A stretch of DNA of 64,000 nucleotides from Cupriavidus basilensis. Lineage in GTDB: Bacteria; Pseudomonadota; Gammaproteobacteria; Burkholderiales; Burkholderiaceae. Positions 25,503 through 33,424 of this stretch are shown in pieces (position 1 is the first letter of the stretch; each line of letters starts with the position of its first letter). The notes under the pieces were generated by a model. The model did not search any database, was not told where the DNA came from, and worked only from the letters and a program-made list of their open reading frames with translations. Location: positions 2,666,001 through 2,730,000 of the forward strand of contig NZ_CP010537.1 in NCBI RefSeq assembly GCF_000832305.1, read 5' to 3'. Both the position numbers and the translations under genes were made by a program.

Positions 25503-26420
25503 TCAGACAGGCAGATCGCCTTCGATGGTCGTGCGGTACATCACGCGGCGCATGGCCTGCGGGCAGCCTGCTGCCAGATGCAGCAGCGAGCGGTTGTCCC
25601 AGAACACCAGGTCATGCTCCTGCCAGGCGTGGCGGTAGATATGCTCGGGCTTGACGCTATGCGCGAACAGCTGCGCCAGCAGGTCGCGGCTTTCGTCTTC
25701 GGGCAGCCCGGCGATGCGCGTGGTGAAATGCTCGCTGACGAACAGCGCGCGCCGTCCGGTCTCCGGGTGCGTGCGCACCACCGGCTGCAGCACGGGGGCC
25801 ACCTGCGCGATCTGCTCGGGCGTCAGGTTGGGACGCCATGGGCTGCGCTGTTGCAGCTCGGCGTATTTGGCCAGGTAGGTGTGCTCGGCCTTGAGCCCAT
25901 CCACCTTCGCCTTGAGATGCGCGGGCAGCGTTTCCCAGGCCAGGTGCATGTTGGCGAACAAGGTGTCGCCACCCTCGGCCGGCAATTCCCGGGCGTGCAG
26001 CAGCGAGCCCAGGCTGGGCTTTTCCTTGTACGAGAGATCGGAATGCCAGAAATGCCCGGCATCGCCCAGCCCGATCGGCTTGCCGTCCTTGAGCACGTTG
26101 GAGACGATCAGGATCTCGGGGTGGTTGGCAAGCTGGAACTGGTGCAGCACATGGATCTGCAGCGGGCCAAAGCGGCGGCTGAACGCAATCTGCTGCGCGG
26201 GCGTAATGCGCTGATCACGCAAGACCACCACGTGGTAGTCGAGATGCGCGCGGTGGATGCGGGCGAAGTCTTCCGCAGACAGCGGCTCGGCCAGGTCCAG
26301 GCCAACGATCTCGGCGCCCAGCGGCGCATCGAAAGGGCGGATCTCGAACCGGGCACTGCCGGTGGCAGCAGCAGGCGCGGTGGCACGGGAAATTGAGGCC
26401 GGGTGGATTCCAATCGTCAT
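25503..26420 (-). CDS. TauD/TfdA-family 2-oxoglutarate-dependent dioxygenase
   Basis: This 305-residue Fe(II)/2-oxoglutarate enzyme starts at ATG 26420. The metal-binding facial triad is complete: His126 and Asp128 (FWHSDLSY) and His281 (DNRSLLHLA), with Arg292/Arg296 available for 2-oxoglutarate. TauD-type enzymes hydroxylate the carbon next to a sulfonate or other group, releasing sulfite from taurine. It is the first gene of the leftward sulfonate ABC operon. A GCCCATATGCG element shared with the next operon lies 170 bp upstream. The family also includes 2,4-D and tartrate-like oxygenases, so the exact substrate is open. Confidence 0.88.
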   Translation of the reverse strand: MTIGIHPASISRATAPAAATGSARFEIRPFDAPLGAEIVGLDLAEPLSAEDFARIHRAHLDYHVVVLRDQRITPAQQIAFSRRFGPLQIHVLHQFQLANHPEILIVSNVLKDGKPIGLGDAGHFWHSDLSYKEKPSLGSLLHARELPAEGGDTLFANMHLAWETLPAHLKAKVDGLKAEHTYLAKYAELQQRSPWRPNLTPEQIAQVAPVLQPVVRTHPETGRRALFVSEHFTTRIAGLPEDESRDLLAQLFAHSVKPEHIYRHAWQEHDLVFWDNRSLLHLAAGCPQAMRRVMYRTTIEGDLPV

Positions 26421-26590
26421 GACAGGCTCTTGAGCGGGGGACCGAAAGTGTGTAGCGAAACGCGCGCGGCACCGCGCCTGGCTGCTCAAGGCAACAGGCA
26501 GACCTGCACCGCTTGTTCTTAAGCTTTGCACTGTAGTGACCTCGGACTGGAGCGGTCAACGAATGTAATCGCTGCCGCTTATTCGCTTAT

Positions 26591-26601
26591 CGCATATGGG
26601 C
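26591..26601 (-). promoter_or_regulatory. GCCCATATGCG element upstream of the tauD-type operon
   Basis: The 205-bp gap 26421-26625 has no gene. On the minus strand it carries GCCCATATGCG, identical over 11 bp to 28564-28574 in the promoter of the second sulfonate operon. It lies about 170 bp upstream of the dioxygenase start in both orientation and spacing similar to the other copy. It is a candidate site for a common sulfur-starvation regulator such as a CysB-like protein. Confidence 0.45.
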
Positions 26602-26625
26602 GCCTCGCGTGTTTTCGGCGTAGTC

Positions 26626-27225
26626 TCAGCGTGCCGGTGCGCCACAGCTGCGGCGGCAAGGCACATTCGCCGTATCGGGCCGCGCGTCCGCGACGAAGCC
26701 GTCGCGATTCGGCATGCGCACCTGCGGCAATGTGCGTGCATCCAGCACGGCATCCGCCGGCACGATGCCGTTCAGGTGCAGCAGATACGCCGTGACGGCA
26801 TAGACCTCATCCGCCTTGAGGCTCTGCGGCGCGTTGTATGGCATGGCCCGGTTGATGAAGTCGAACACTGTCGTCGCATACGGCCAGAAGCTGCCGATGG
26901 TCTTCAATGGCGGCTTGCCGTTCGCGCCAGCGCCTTTCAGACTGCCGTGCCCGCCGACCAGCGCATCGGCCGGCTTGCCCTCTCCTTTCAAGCCGTGGCA
27001 CGCGGCGCACTGGTTCTCGTAGACCTGCTTGCCAAGCGTCACGCTGCCGCTGCCTGGCGGCAGCCCGGCGCCATCTGGCGTGACATCGATGTTCCAGCCG
27101 GCGAGATCGCGCTCGCTGGCCAGCAAGCCTAGGCCGTAGGTTTGCGCCTGTGCCTGCGCGCAGACCGCGGCCATCGCCAGCACGGTGGCGGCAATGTGGG
27201 TACGGTGGGATTCAAGCGCGCGCAT
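26626..27225 (-). CDS. periplasmic c-type cytochrome, sulfite dehydrogenase partner (SoxD/SorB-like)
   Basis: This 199-residue mono-haem cytochrome starts at ATG 27225. A Sec signal covers about residues 1-28 (AVCAQAQAQ). The haem motif is CAACH, residues 73-77, and a Met ligand candidate is in NRAMPYNAP. The start overlaps the end of the molybdoenzyme gene by 14 bp, so translation is coupled and the two proteins should form an electron-transfer pair. It would accept electrons from sulfite oxidation and pass them to a terminal oxidase. The C-terminus carries two extra cysteines (VPCRRSCGAPAR). Confidence 0.87.
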   Translation of the reverse strand: MRALESHRTHIAATVLAMAAVCAQAQAQTYGLGLLASERDLAGWNIDVTPDGAGLPPGSGSVTLGKQVYENQCAACHGLKGEGKPADALVGGHGSLKGAGANGKPPLKTIGSFWPYATTVFDFINRAMPYNAPQSLKADEVYAVTAYLLHLNGIVPADAVLDARTLPQVRMPNRDGFVADARPDTANVPCRRSCGAPAR

Positions 27226-28477
27226 TGGCAATACTCCCGTCGGCGCTGACGCGCCAGGCTTGTATGGCGTTGTAGTGGTAGGTGGACTCATAGCCGCGCG
27301 CGGCCACCAGCTGGTCCGGCAAGGGCTGCACATTGCCCGCCTCGTCGATGGCGCGGCTTTGCAGCACGGCCGGCCCGCCTTCCCAGCGCCATGGCAGGCG
27401 AAAGCGCGTGAGCGCGCGGTCCAGCACGGGCTCCTGCAACTGCGCCTCGCGCCAGTTGCGCCCGCCGTCCACCGACACTTCCACGCGCCGGATGCGGGCG
27501 TAGCCGGACCAGGCGAGGCCGGAGATTTCGTAAAAGCCTTTGTCGCGCAGCCGGTGGTCCGGCGCGGGGAAGGTGATCACGGACTTCACGTCCATCATGA
27601 AAGTGAACTGGCGCGCGCTGCCGTCCGGCAATGAATCCGTGTACTTGGATGTCTCTTCGCGCGTCATGAAGGGCGCGCGGCCGAGCTTGAGCCGGCGCAG
27701 CCATTTGATGCTCATATTGCCCTCGAAGCCAGGCAGGAACAACCGCAGCGGATAGCCATGCTCGGGCCGCAGCATCTCGCCGTTCTGCGCGTAGACCAGC
27801 AGCGCGTCTTCCATCGCCTTGGCCATCGGCACGCTGCGCGTCATGGTGGCGGAATCGGCGCCCTCGGCCAGCAGCCAGGCGGCGTCGGGGCACACGCCCG
27901 CCTCCTCCAGCACGACGGACAGCGCAACGCCCGTCCATTCGCAGCACGACAGCAAGCCGTGGCTGATCTGCACGGAAGTGGCGCTGGGCGCGCGCCATTC
28001 GCGCCCGGTATTGCCTGAGCACTCCAGGAAGTGGATGCGCGAGACCGATGGCAGCCGCACCAGGTCGTCCATGGTGAAGATGCGCGGGCGCTCCACCAGG
28101 CCATGCACCGCGAGGCGGTGCTGCGCCGGATCGATCTGCGGGATGCCGGCGTGGTGGCGCTCGAACACCAGGCCCGTGGGCGTGATGATGCCGCGCAGGT
28201 CCTGCAGCGGCGTCATGGAGGAGTTCGCGCCGGGCATCGGCGCGGGGCCACGGTTGCGCCGGATCACGTTCTTCTCGAACGCGGAGGGCTGGCCGTAGGC
28301 GTGCCACAGCACCGGCTCGCCGGGCGTGCGGGTCCAGGGCGGCACCGTCAGTACTTCGGCCTGCGCGGGGGCGGGCGCACCTGCAGCGAGCGCCACGCCA
28401 CCCAGGCCCGCGCCCTGGCGCAGGAAGCGGCGCCGGCCGGGCTGCGGCTGCCCGTTCCTTTCGTTGTTACTGGTCAT
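27212..28477 (-). CDS. soxC: SoxC-like sulfite/sulfane dehydrogenase, molybdopterin subunit
   Basis: This 421-residue exported molybdoenzyme has a twin-arginine signal (RRRFLRQGAGLGGVALAAG from residue 15) and the sulfite-oxidase Moco domain with ligand Cys153 in IHFLECSGNTG. A C-terminal Mo-co dimerisation domain (VRRVEVSVDGGRNWREAQL) follows. SoxC/SorA-type enzymes oxidise sulfite or sulfane sulfur in the periplasm, with a cytochrome c partner encoded directly downstream. No other sox genes (soxXYZAB) lie nearby, so detoxifying sulfite released from sulfonates fits better than full thiosulfate oxidation. SorA-like sulfite dehydrogenase is the alternative name. Confidence 0.88.
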   Translation of the reverse strand: MTSNNERNGQPQPGRRRFLRQGAGLGGVALAAGAPAPAQAEVLTVPPWTRTPGEPVLWHAYGQPSAFEKNVIRRNRGPAPMPGANSSMTPLQDLRGIITPTGLVFERHHAGIPQIDPAQHRLAVHGLVERPRIFTMDDLVRLPSVSRIHFLECSGNTGREWRAPSATSVQISHGLLSCCEWTGVALSVVLEEAGVCPDAAWLLAEGADSATMTRSVPMAKAMEDALLVYAQNGEMLRPEHGYPLRLFLPGFEGNMSIKWLRRLKLGRAPFMTREETSKYTDSLPDGSARQFTFMMDVKSVITFPAPDHRLRDKGFYEISGLAWSGYARIRRVEVSVDGGRNWREAQLQEPVLDRALTRFRLPWRWEGGPAVLQSRAIDEAGNVQPLPDQLVAARGYESTYHYNAIQAWRVSADGSIANARA

Positions 28478-28563
28478 TGGCTCAGCCCTTGTGCGTTCTG
28501 CACATAGCGAAAATGGCGCACTCTATGCCACCGCGCCGCCTCACGGAACGAAGGAAAGCGCAT

Positions 28564-28611
28564 GCCCATATGCGTTGCCGCGTCACCATCGCCATCTGTG
28601 GTGCATATGCG
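28564..28611 (+). promoter_or_regulatory. two CATATGCG elements in the soxC / sulfonate-SBP divergent promoter
   Basis: The 251-bp divergent region 28478-28728 has no gene. It carries GCCCATATGCG at 28564-28574 and TGCATATGCG at 28602-28611, 38 bp apart. The first is identical over 11 bp to the site upstream of the tauD-type operon. They are placed to control the molybdoenzyme pair leftward and the second sulfonate operon rightward. Confidence 0.45.
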
Positions 28612-28728
28612 CGCAGGCCATATCCAAGAGCAGAAACATTCGTTCTGCCGTGCCGATGGCGCCGCGTATCTTGAGAGCCGTTGGTGGAATTCTTCCCCAC
28701 GAGCACAAGACACAGGACCACATCCACG

Positions 28729-29826
28729 ATGGCAATCACGCGACGTACCCTTCTTAAACGCCTTGCAGTGTCCGGCCTGGGTGCCGCCGCGTCCACTGGC
28801 TCGCTCAGCGTATTTGGCGCGCCGGGCGCGGCGCGGCCGGACGTGATCCGCATTGGCGTGGCGCAGCCGGCCACCGGCACGCCGCCCACTTTCGCGGGCA
28901 GCTCCATGGCCATCGCGCACGCGCGCGGCTGGCTGGAAGACGCGTTCAAGCCATCAGGCACGCGCATCGAATGGCTGTTCTTCAAGGGCGCGGGGCCGGC
29001 CGTGAACGAAGCCATCAGCACCAACCAGCTCGATTTTGCGATGCAGGGCGACCTGCCCGCCATCGTGGCGCGCGCCGCCGGCCTCAAGACGCGGCTGATA
29101 CTGGCCACGGGCGTGCGCACCAACATCTATATCGGCGTGCCGCCCGACTCCCCGCTCAAGACGGTGGCGGACCTGCGCGGCAAGCGCGTGTCGCTGTTCA
29201 AAGGCACCAATATGCACCTGCCGGCATTGCGCCTGCTTGAGGCCAACGGCCTGGCCGAGAAGGACCTGCGCTTGCTGAACCTGGACACCGCGGGCTACCT
29301 GGCCGCGCTCACCACGCGGGATATCGACGGCGCCATCGGCGCCATGGATATCCTGCGCCTGCGCGACAAGGGCGCGGTGCGCATCCTGTACTCCAGCAAA
29401 AACCAATCGCCGATCTACACGCGCCAGAGCCATGTGCTGGTGACCGATGCGTTCGCCAGCAAATACCCCGAAGCCACCCAGCAACTGGTCAAGACCGCGG
29501 TGCAGGCCGCACGCTGGGCCTCCGACGAAAAGAACCGCGAAGACGTGCTGCGTACCTGGGCGCGCGCCGGCACGCCCTACGAGCACTGGAAAGAAGACTA
29601 CGAAGGCGAACCGCTGCGCGTGCGGCTGAACCCGAACTTCGACCCCTTCCTGGTGAGCCGCTACAAGGACGCCACCGAGCAGGCGTACCGCCTGCGGCTC
29701 TCCCGCGCGAAGTTCGACGTGGACCAGTGGATCGACCCGAGCTTCCTGAGCGCCGCGCTGAACGACCTGAGCCTGCAGAGCTACTGGCCGGTCTACCAGC
29801 CCAACGGCAAGATCCTCGGAGCCTGA
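28729..29826 (+). CDS. ABC transporter substrate-binding protein, aliphatic sulfonate type
   Basis: This 365-residue binding protein starts at ATG 28729 with AGGA upstream. The N-terminus MAITRRTLLKRLAVSGLGAAAS looks like a twin-arginine or strong Sec signal, with cleavage near GAPGAA. The SsuA-like fold includes WLFFKGAGPAVNEAIS, DFAMQGDLPAIVARAAG, TVADLRGKRVSLFKGTNMHLPAL and TTRDIDGAIGAMDILRLRDKG. It opens a rightward operon of two permeases, ATPase, AtsK-type dioxygenase and LLM monooxygenase. It probably delivers an alkanesulfonate or sulfate ester. Confidence 0.88.
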   Translation: MAITRRTLLKRLAVSGLGAAASTGSLSVFGAPGAARPDVIRIGVAQPATGTPPTFAGSSMAIAHARGWLEDAFKPSGTRIEWLFFKGAGPAVNEAISTNQLDFAMQGDLPAIVARAAGLKTRLILATGVRTNIYIGVPPDSPLKTVADLRGKRVSLFKGTNMHLPALRLLEANGLAEKDLRLLNLDTAGYLAALTTRDIDGAIGAMDILRLRDKGAVRILYSSKNQSPIYTRQSHVLVTDAFASKYPEATQQLVKTAVQAARWASDEKNREDVLRTWARAGTPYEHWKEDYEGEPLRVRLNPNFDPFLVSRYKDATEQAYRLRLSRAKFDVDQWIDPSFLSAALNDLSLQSYWPVYQPNGKILGA

Positions 29827-29830
29827 CGCG

Positions 29831-30679
29831 ATGGCAGCCAACGATACCCTGGCGCTGCCGGCCGCGGCGGGCACCGCCCCCGCGCAGCGTGGCAAGCGGT
29901 TGCACGGCTGGCGGCCCACCCGGCAGCATGCCGCGTGGCTGCTGGCCTGGCCGGTGCCGCTGACGCTGCTGCTGATCTGGTACGTGGCGGCGCGCCTCGC
30001 GTGGATTCCGCCGCAGGTGCTGCCCGCCCCCGACACCGTCTGGCACACGCTCACCGAGCTGTACCAGAGCGGCGAGCTGCAGGCCAACCTGGCCGTCAGC
30101 GCATTGCGCGTGGCGGGCGGCTTTGCGCTGGGCCTGGCCGGCGGCCTGGCGCTGGGCGTGGCGATGGGCCTGTCGCCCAGCTTGCGCGATTACGTCTATC
30201 CCACCTTCAAGGCCTTCAGCCAGGTGCCCGTGCTGGGCTGGCTGCCGCTGCTGATGCTGCTGGTCGGCATTGACGAAGCGCTCAAGATCATCCTGATTGC
30301 CAAGGCCTCGCTGGTACCGATCGCGCTCAATACCTACAAGGGCATCCAGAACGTGCCCACGCGCTATATCGAGGTGGCGCGGGTGCTGCGCTTCACCCGC
30401 TGGCAGCTGCTGTCGCGGGTGGTATTTCCCGCCGCCGCCGCGCCGATCTGGAGCGGCATCCGCTACGGCCTGACGCACGCGTGGCTGGCGCTGGTGGTGG
30501 TGGAGCTGCTGGCCTCCTCCGAAGGGCTGGGCTACATGATCGTGTACGGCCGGCAGCTGTTCCAGCTCGACATGGTGATTGCCGCGGTGATCGTGGTAGG
30601 CGCGGTGGGCTTCGCGCTGGACAAGGTGCTGGCGCTGGCCGAGCGCGCGGTATTGCGCTGGCGCAAGCCGGGGCTCTGA
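29831..30679 (+). CDS. ABC transporter permease (SsuC-like), first of a pair
   Basis: This 282-residue inner-membrane permease begins 4 bp after the binding-protein stop. After a basic, Arg/His-rich start, about six helices follow. The EAA contact loop RYIEVARVLRFTRWQLLSRVVFPAAAAPIWSGIRYGLTHAWLALVVVELL is intact. Systems of this family normally use a permease homodimer; here two different permeases are encoded in tandem, suggesting a heterodimer. Part of the sulfonate operon. Confidence 0.9.
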   Translation: MAANDTLALPAAAGTAPAQRGKRLHGWRPTRQHAAWLLAWPVPLTLLLIWYVAARLAWIPPQVLPAPDTVWHTLTELYQSGELQANLAVSALRVAGGFALGLAGGLALGVAMGLSPSLRDYVYPTFKAFSQVPVLGWLPLLMLLVGIDEALKIILIAKASLVPIALNTYKGIQNVPTRYIEVARVLRFTRWQLLSRVVFPAAAAPIWSGIRYGLTHAWLALVVVELLASSEGLGYMIVYGRQLFQLDMVIAAVIVVGAVGFALDKVLALAERAVLRWRKPGL

Positions 30680-30713
30680 GTTGCGGCACAAACCAACAGC
30701 AAAGGAAAACAAC

Positions 30714-31535
30714 ATGGCCGATGCCTACGCGACGCCGGTAACGAAATCCGGCAACCCGCGCTCCCTTCGCCTCCCGCGCGCATTGCGCGGCTGGGTGCTT
30801 CCTGTCGGCCTGGTCATCCTGTGGTGGGCCGCTGTGCGTTTCGGCTGGAGCACGTCGCCGCTGCTGGTGCCGGTGTCCAAGGTCTGGGCCACGGCGGTGG
30901 AACAGGTGCGCAGCGGCGCGCTGTTTGCCGCGCTGTCGGCCAGCCTGTGGCGTGACGTTGCCGGCTTCGCGCTGGGTGCCAGCGTGGGCCTGTTGTTTGG
31001 CACCGCGCTGGGGCTGTCGCGGCTGTTCGAGCAACTGGTGGGGCCGACGTTCCACACCATCAAGCAGATCTCGCTGTTCGCCTGGATCCCGCTGATCTCG
31101 GTCTGGTTCGGGCTGGGCGACACCGCCAAGGTGGTGTTCCTGTCGCTCGCGGCTTTCTTCCCCGTGGTGCTCAACACCTTCGAGGGGATCCGCGCCGTGC
31201 CCGCCGATCTGCTGGAAGTGGCCAACGTATTGAAGTATTCGCGCCGGCAGGTGCTGCTGCGCGTGGTGCTGCCGTCGGCCTCGCCATCGATCTTCGCCGG
31301 CATCCACCTGGCGCTGATCTACGCCTGGCTGGCCACGCTCGGCGCCGAGTACATGCTGGTGTCCGGCAAGGGCATCGGCAACACCCTGACCGATGGCCGC
31401 GAGAATTTCTGGATGGACCTGGTGATCTTCGGCGTGATCGTGGTCGGGCTGGTCGGCTTTACGCTGAACTGGATCGCCAGCCGCATCGAGACCCGCCTGC
31501 TGGCGTGGCGCGGGCGCTCGGTCGCCGCCTTCTGA
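30714..31535 (+). CDS. ABC transporter permease (SsuC-like), second of a pair
   Basis: This 273-residue permease starts at ATG 30714, with AAAGGAAAA upstream. Six helices and the EAA loop (VPADLLEVANVLKYSRRQVLLRVVLPSASPSIFAGIHLALIYAWLATLGAEYM) are present. It is clearly homologous to the preceding permease but diverged, so it did not arise by recent duplication. It presumably pairs with it in the membrane. The intergenic leader to the ATPase carries a repeated CTGAACCCAT sequence. Confidence 0.9.
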   Translation: MADAYATPVTKSGNPRSLRLPRALRGWVLPVGLVILWWAAVRFGWSTSPLLVPVSKVWATAVEQVRSGALFAALSASLWRDVAGFALGASVGLLFGTALGLSRLFEQLVGPTFHTIKQISLFAWIPLISVWFGLGDTAKVVFLSLAAFFPVVLNTFEGIRAVPADLLEVANVLKYSRRQVLLRVVLPSASPSIFAGIHLALIYAWLATLGAEYMLVSGKGIGNTLTDGRENFWMDLVIFGVIVVGLVGFTLNWIASRIETRLLAWRGRSVAAF

Positions 31536-31576
31536 TCCTGAACCCATTGCTTCTGAACCCATCCCGGAGACCTGTC

Positions 31577-32419
31577 ATGGCCCGAGCCGGCACGCTCGAT
31601 ATCGCGCACCTGCGCAAGCAATACGAAGTCAAGGGCGAGCCCCTGCCCGTCCTCGAAGACATCACGCTGTCCATCGCGCCCGGCGAGTTCGTCAGCATCG
31701 TCGGCGCCAGCGGCTGTGGCAAATCAACCTTGCTGCGGCTGGTGGTGGGGCTGGAGGAGGACTACAAGGGCGAGATCCTGCTCGACGGCAAGCGCGTGGT
31801 GGGCACCAGCCTGGACCGCGGCATCGTGTTCCAGGAGCACCGGCTGTTCCCGTGGCTGACAGTGGAGCAGAACATCCGCACGGCGCTGCTCAACGCCAAC
31901 CTGACCGAGACCGAGAAGCGCCGCACGGTGCGCGAGCATATCGCGCTGGTGGGGCTGGCCGGCTTCGAGACCGCGTTCCCCCATCAGCTATCGGGCGGCA
32001 TGTCCCAGCGCGTGGCCATTGCCCGCGCGCTGGTCACGCGCCCGGAGATCCTGCTGCTCGACGAGCCCTTCGGCGCGCTCGACGCCCTGACGCGCGCCTA
32101 CCTGCAGCAGGAGCTGCACCGCATCTGGCAAGCCGAGGGCATCACCATGATCCTGGTCACCCACGATGTCGAAGAAGCCATCTACCTGGGCGATCGCGTG
32201 GTGGTGATGGAGCCGCGCCCCGGGCGCATCCGGCGCATCCTGCCGGTGCCGCTGGCCCATCCGCGCGACCGAGCCGCGCTGGGCTTCGCGCGCGTCAAGG
32301 ACGACGTGCTGCAGGAATTCACCGGGCGCCTGGCCGATCTCGCGCAGGCGCCCATCAAGCGCGAACCCGATCCGGAAACCACCGACCGGCTGCCACCCCA
32401 TATCCAGTTCGCGATCTGA
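31577..32419 (+). CDS. ABC transporter ATP-binding protein (SsuB-like)
   Basis: This 280-residue ATPase starts at ATG 31577, preceded by GGAGA. Walker A is GASGCGKST (43-51), the Q-loop IVFQEHRLFPW, the signature LSGGMSQR (138-145), Walker B ILLLDEP (158-164) and the His switch LVTHDVEEAIYLG. It drives the two permeases upstream. Its stop codon lies in a 6-bp tandem repeat (ATCTGA three times) that repeats TGA in frame twice more. Confidence 0.94.
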   Translation: MARAGTLDIAHLRKQYEVKGEPLPVLEDITLSIAPGEFVSIVGASGCGKSTLLRLVVGLEEDYKGEILLDGKRVVGTSLDRGIVFQEHRLFPWLTVEQNIRTALLNANLTETEKRRTVREHIALVGLAGFETAFPHQLSGGMSQRVAIARALVTRPEILLLDEPFGALDALTRAYLQQELHRIWQAEGITMILVTHDVEEAIYLGDRVVVMEPRPGRIRRILPVPLAHPRDRAALGFARVKDDVLQEFTGRLADLAQAPIKREPDPETTDRLPPHIQFAI

Positions 32420-32431
32420 ATCTGAATCTGA
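32414..32431 (+). repeat. 6-bp tandem repeat containing the ATPase stop codon
   Basis: ATCTGA is repeated three times. The first TGA (32417-32419) ends the ATPase gene, and the next two copies supply further in-frame TGA codons at 32423 and 32429. Confidence 0.85.
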
Positions 32432-32462
32432 ATCGCGCCCCTCGCCCACAGGAGAATCCCAG

Positions 32463-33413
32463 ATGACCCAGCAGCAAGCCGCAGCACAAGTCACGTTAGA
32501 CATCCACCCGGTCGCCGGGCGCATCGGCGCCGAGATCCGCGGACTCAAGCTGGCGCCGGACCTCGACGCCACCACGTTCGGCGCCGTGCGCGCCGCGCTG
32601 CTGCGCCACAAGGTGCTGTTCTTGCGCGACCAGGACCACCTGGACGACAAAGCCCAGGAGGGCTTTGCCAGCCTGTTCGGCACGCCCGTGCCCCACCCCA
32701 CCGTGCCCTCGCGCGACGGCACGCGGTTCCTGCTCGAACTCGATTCCGAGCACGGCGGCCGCGCCAACTCGTGGCATACCGATGTGACCTTCGACCTGGC
32801 CTACCCGCAGGTGTCCGTGCTGCGCGGCGTGGTCATTCCCGCCGCCGGCGGCGACACCGTATGGGCCAATACGGCCGCGGCCTACCAGGATCTGCCCGAG
32901 GCGCTGCGGGAACTGGCCGACCGCCTTTGGGCGCTGCACACCAACGACTACGATTACGCCGCCACCCGCAACACGGTCAGCACCGAAGCCATCAAGCGCT
33001 ACCGCGAGGTCTTCACCGCCGCCATTTACGAGACCGAGCATCCGGTGGTGCGCGTGCACCCGGAAACCGGCGAGCGCACGCTGGTGCTGGGGCATTTCGT
33101 GAAGAAGCTGCTTGGCTACTCGTCCTCCGACTCGCAGCATCTGCTCAGCGTACTGCAAGACCACGTCCACCGCCTCGAGAACACGGTGCGCTGGCGCTGG
33201 CGCGCCAACGACGTGGCGATCTGGGACAACCGCGCCACCCAGCACTACGCCATCAACGACTACGGCGATGCGAAACGCGTGGTACGCCGCGTGACCATCG
33301 CGGGCGATGTGCCGGTCAGCGTGGACGGACGCCGCAGCGTATCGGTGAAGTCCGCCGCGCCCAAGCAAGCCGAGCCGGCCAACCATGCGGCGCCGGCACG
33401 CGCCGCCGCATAA
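32463..33413 (+). CDS. TauD/AtsK-family 2-oxoglutarate-dependent dioxygenase
   Basis: This 316-residue Fe(II) oxygenase has the triad His105 and Asp107 (WHTDVTF) and His260 (DNRATQHYAINDYG), with Arg271/Arg275 for 2-oxoglutarate. The DNRATQHYA segment and the NTVSTEAIKRYREVF insert are characteristic of the alkylsulfatase AtsK and related taurine/sulfonate enzymes. It should release sulfate or sulfite from an imported ester or sulfonate. GGAGA precedes the start. It is the fifth gene of the operon and a different paralogue from the dioxygenase at 25.5 kb. Confidence 0.88.
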   Translation: MTQQQAAAQVTLDIHPVAGRIGAEIRGLKLAPDLDATTFGAVRAALLRHKVLFLRDQDHLDDKAQEGFASLFGTPVPHPTVPSRDGTRFLLELDSEHGGRANSWHTDVTFDLAYPQVSVLRGVVIPAAGGDTVWANTAAAYQDLPEALRELADRLWALHTNDYDYAATRNTVSTEAIKRYREVFTAAIYETEHPVVRVHPETGERTLVLGHFVKKLLGYSSSDSQHLLSVLQDHVHRLENTVRWRWRANDVAIWDNRATQHYAINDYGDAKRVVRRVTIAGDVPVSVDGRRSVSVKSAAPKQAEPANHAAPARAAA

Positions 33414-33424
33414 GGGAGCCACGG

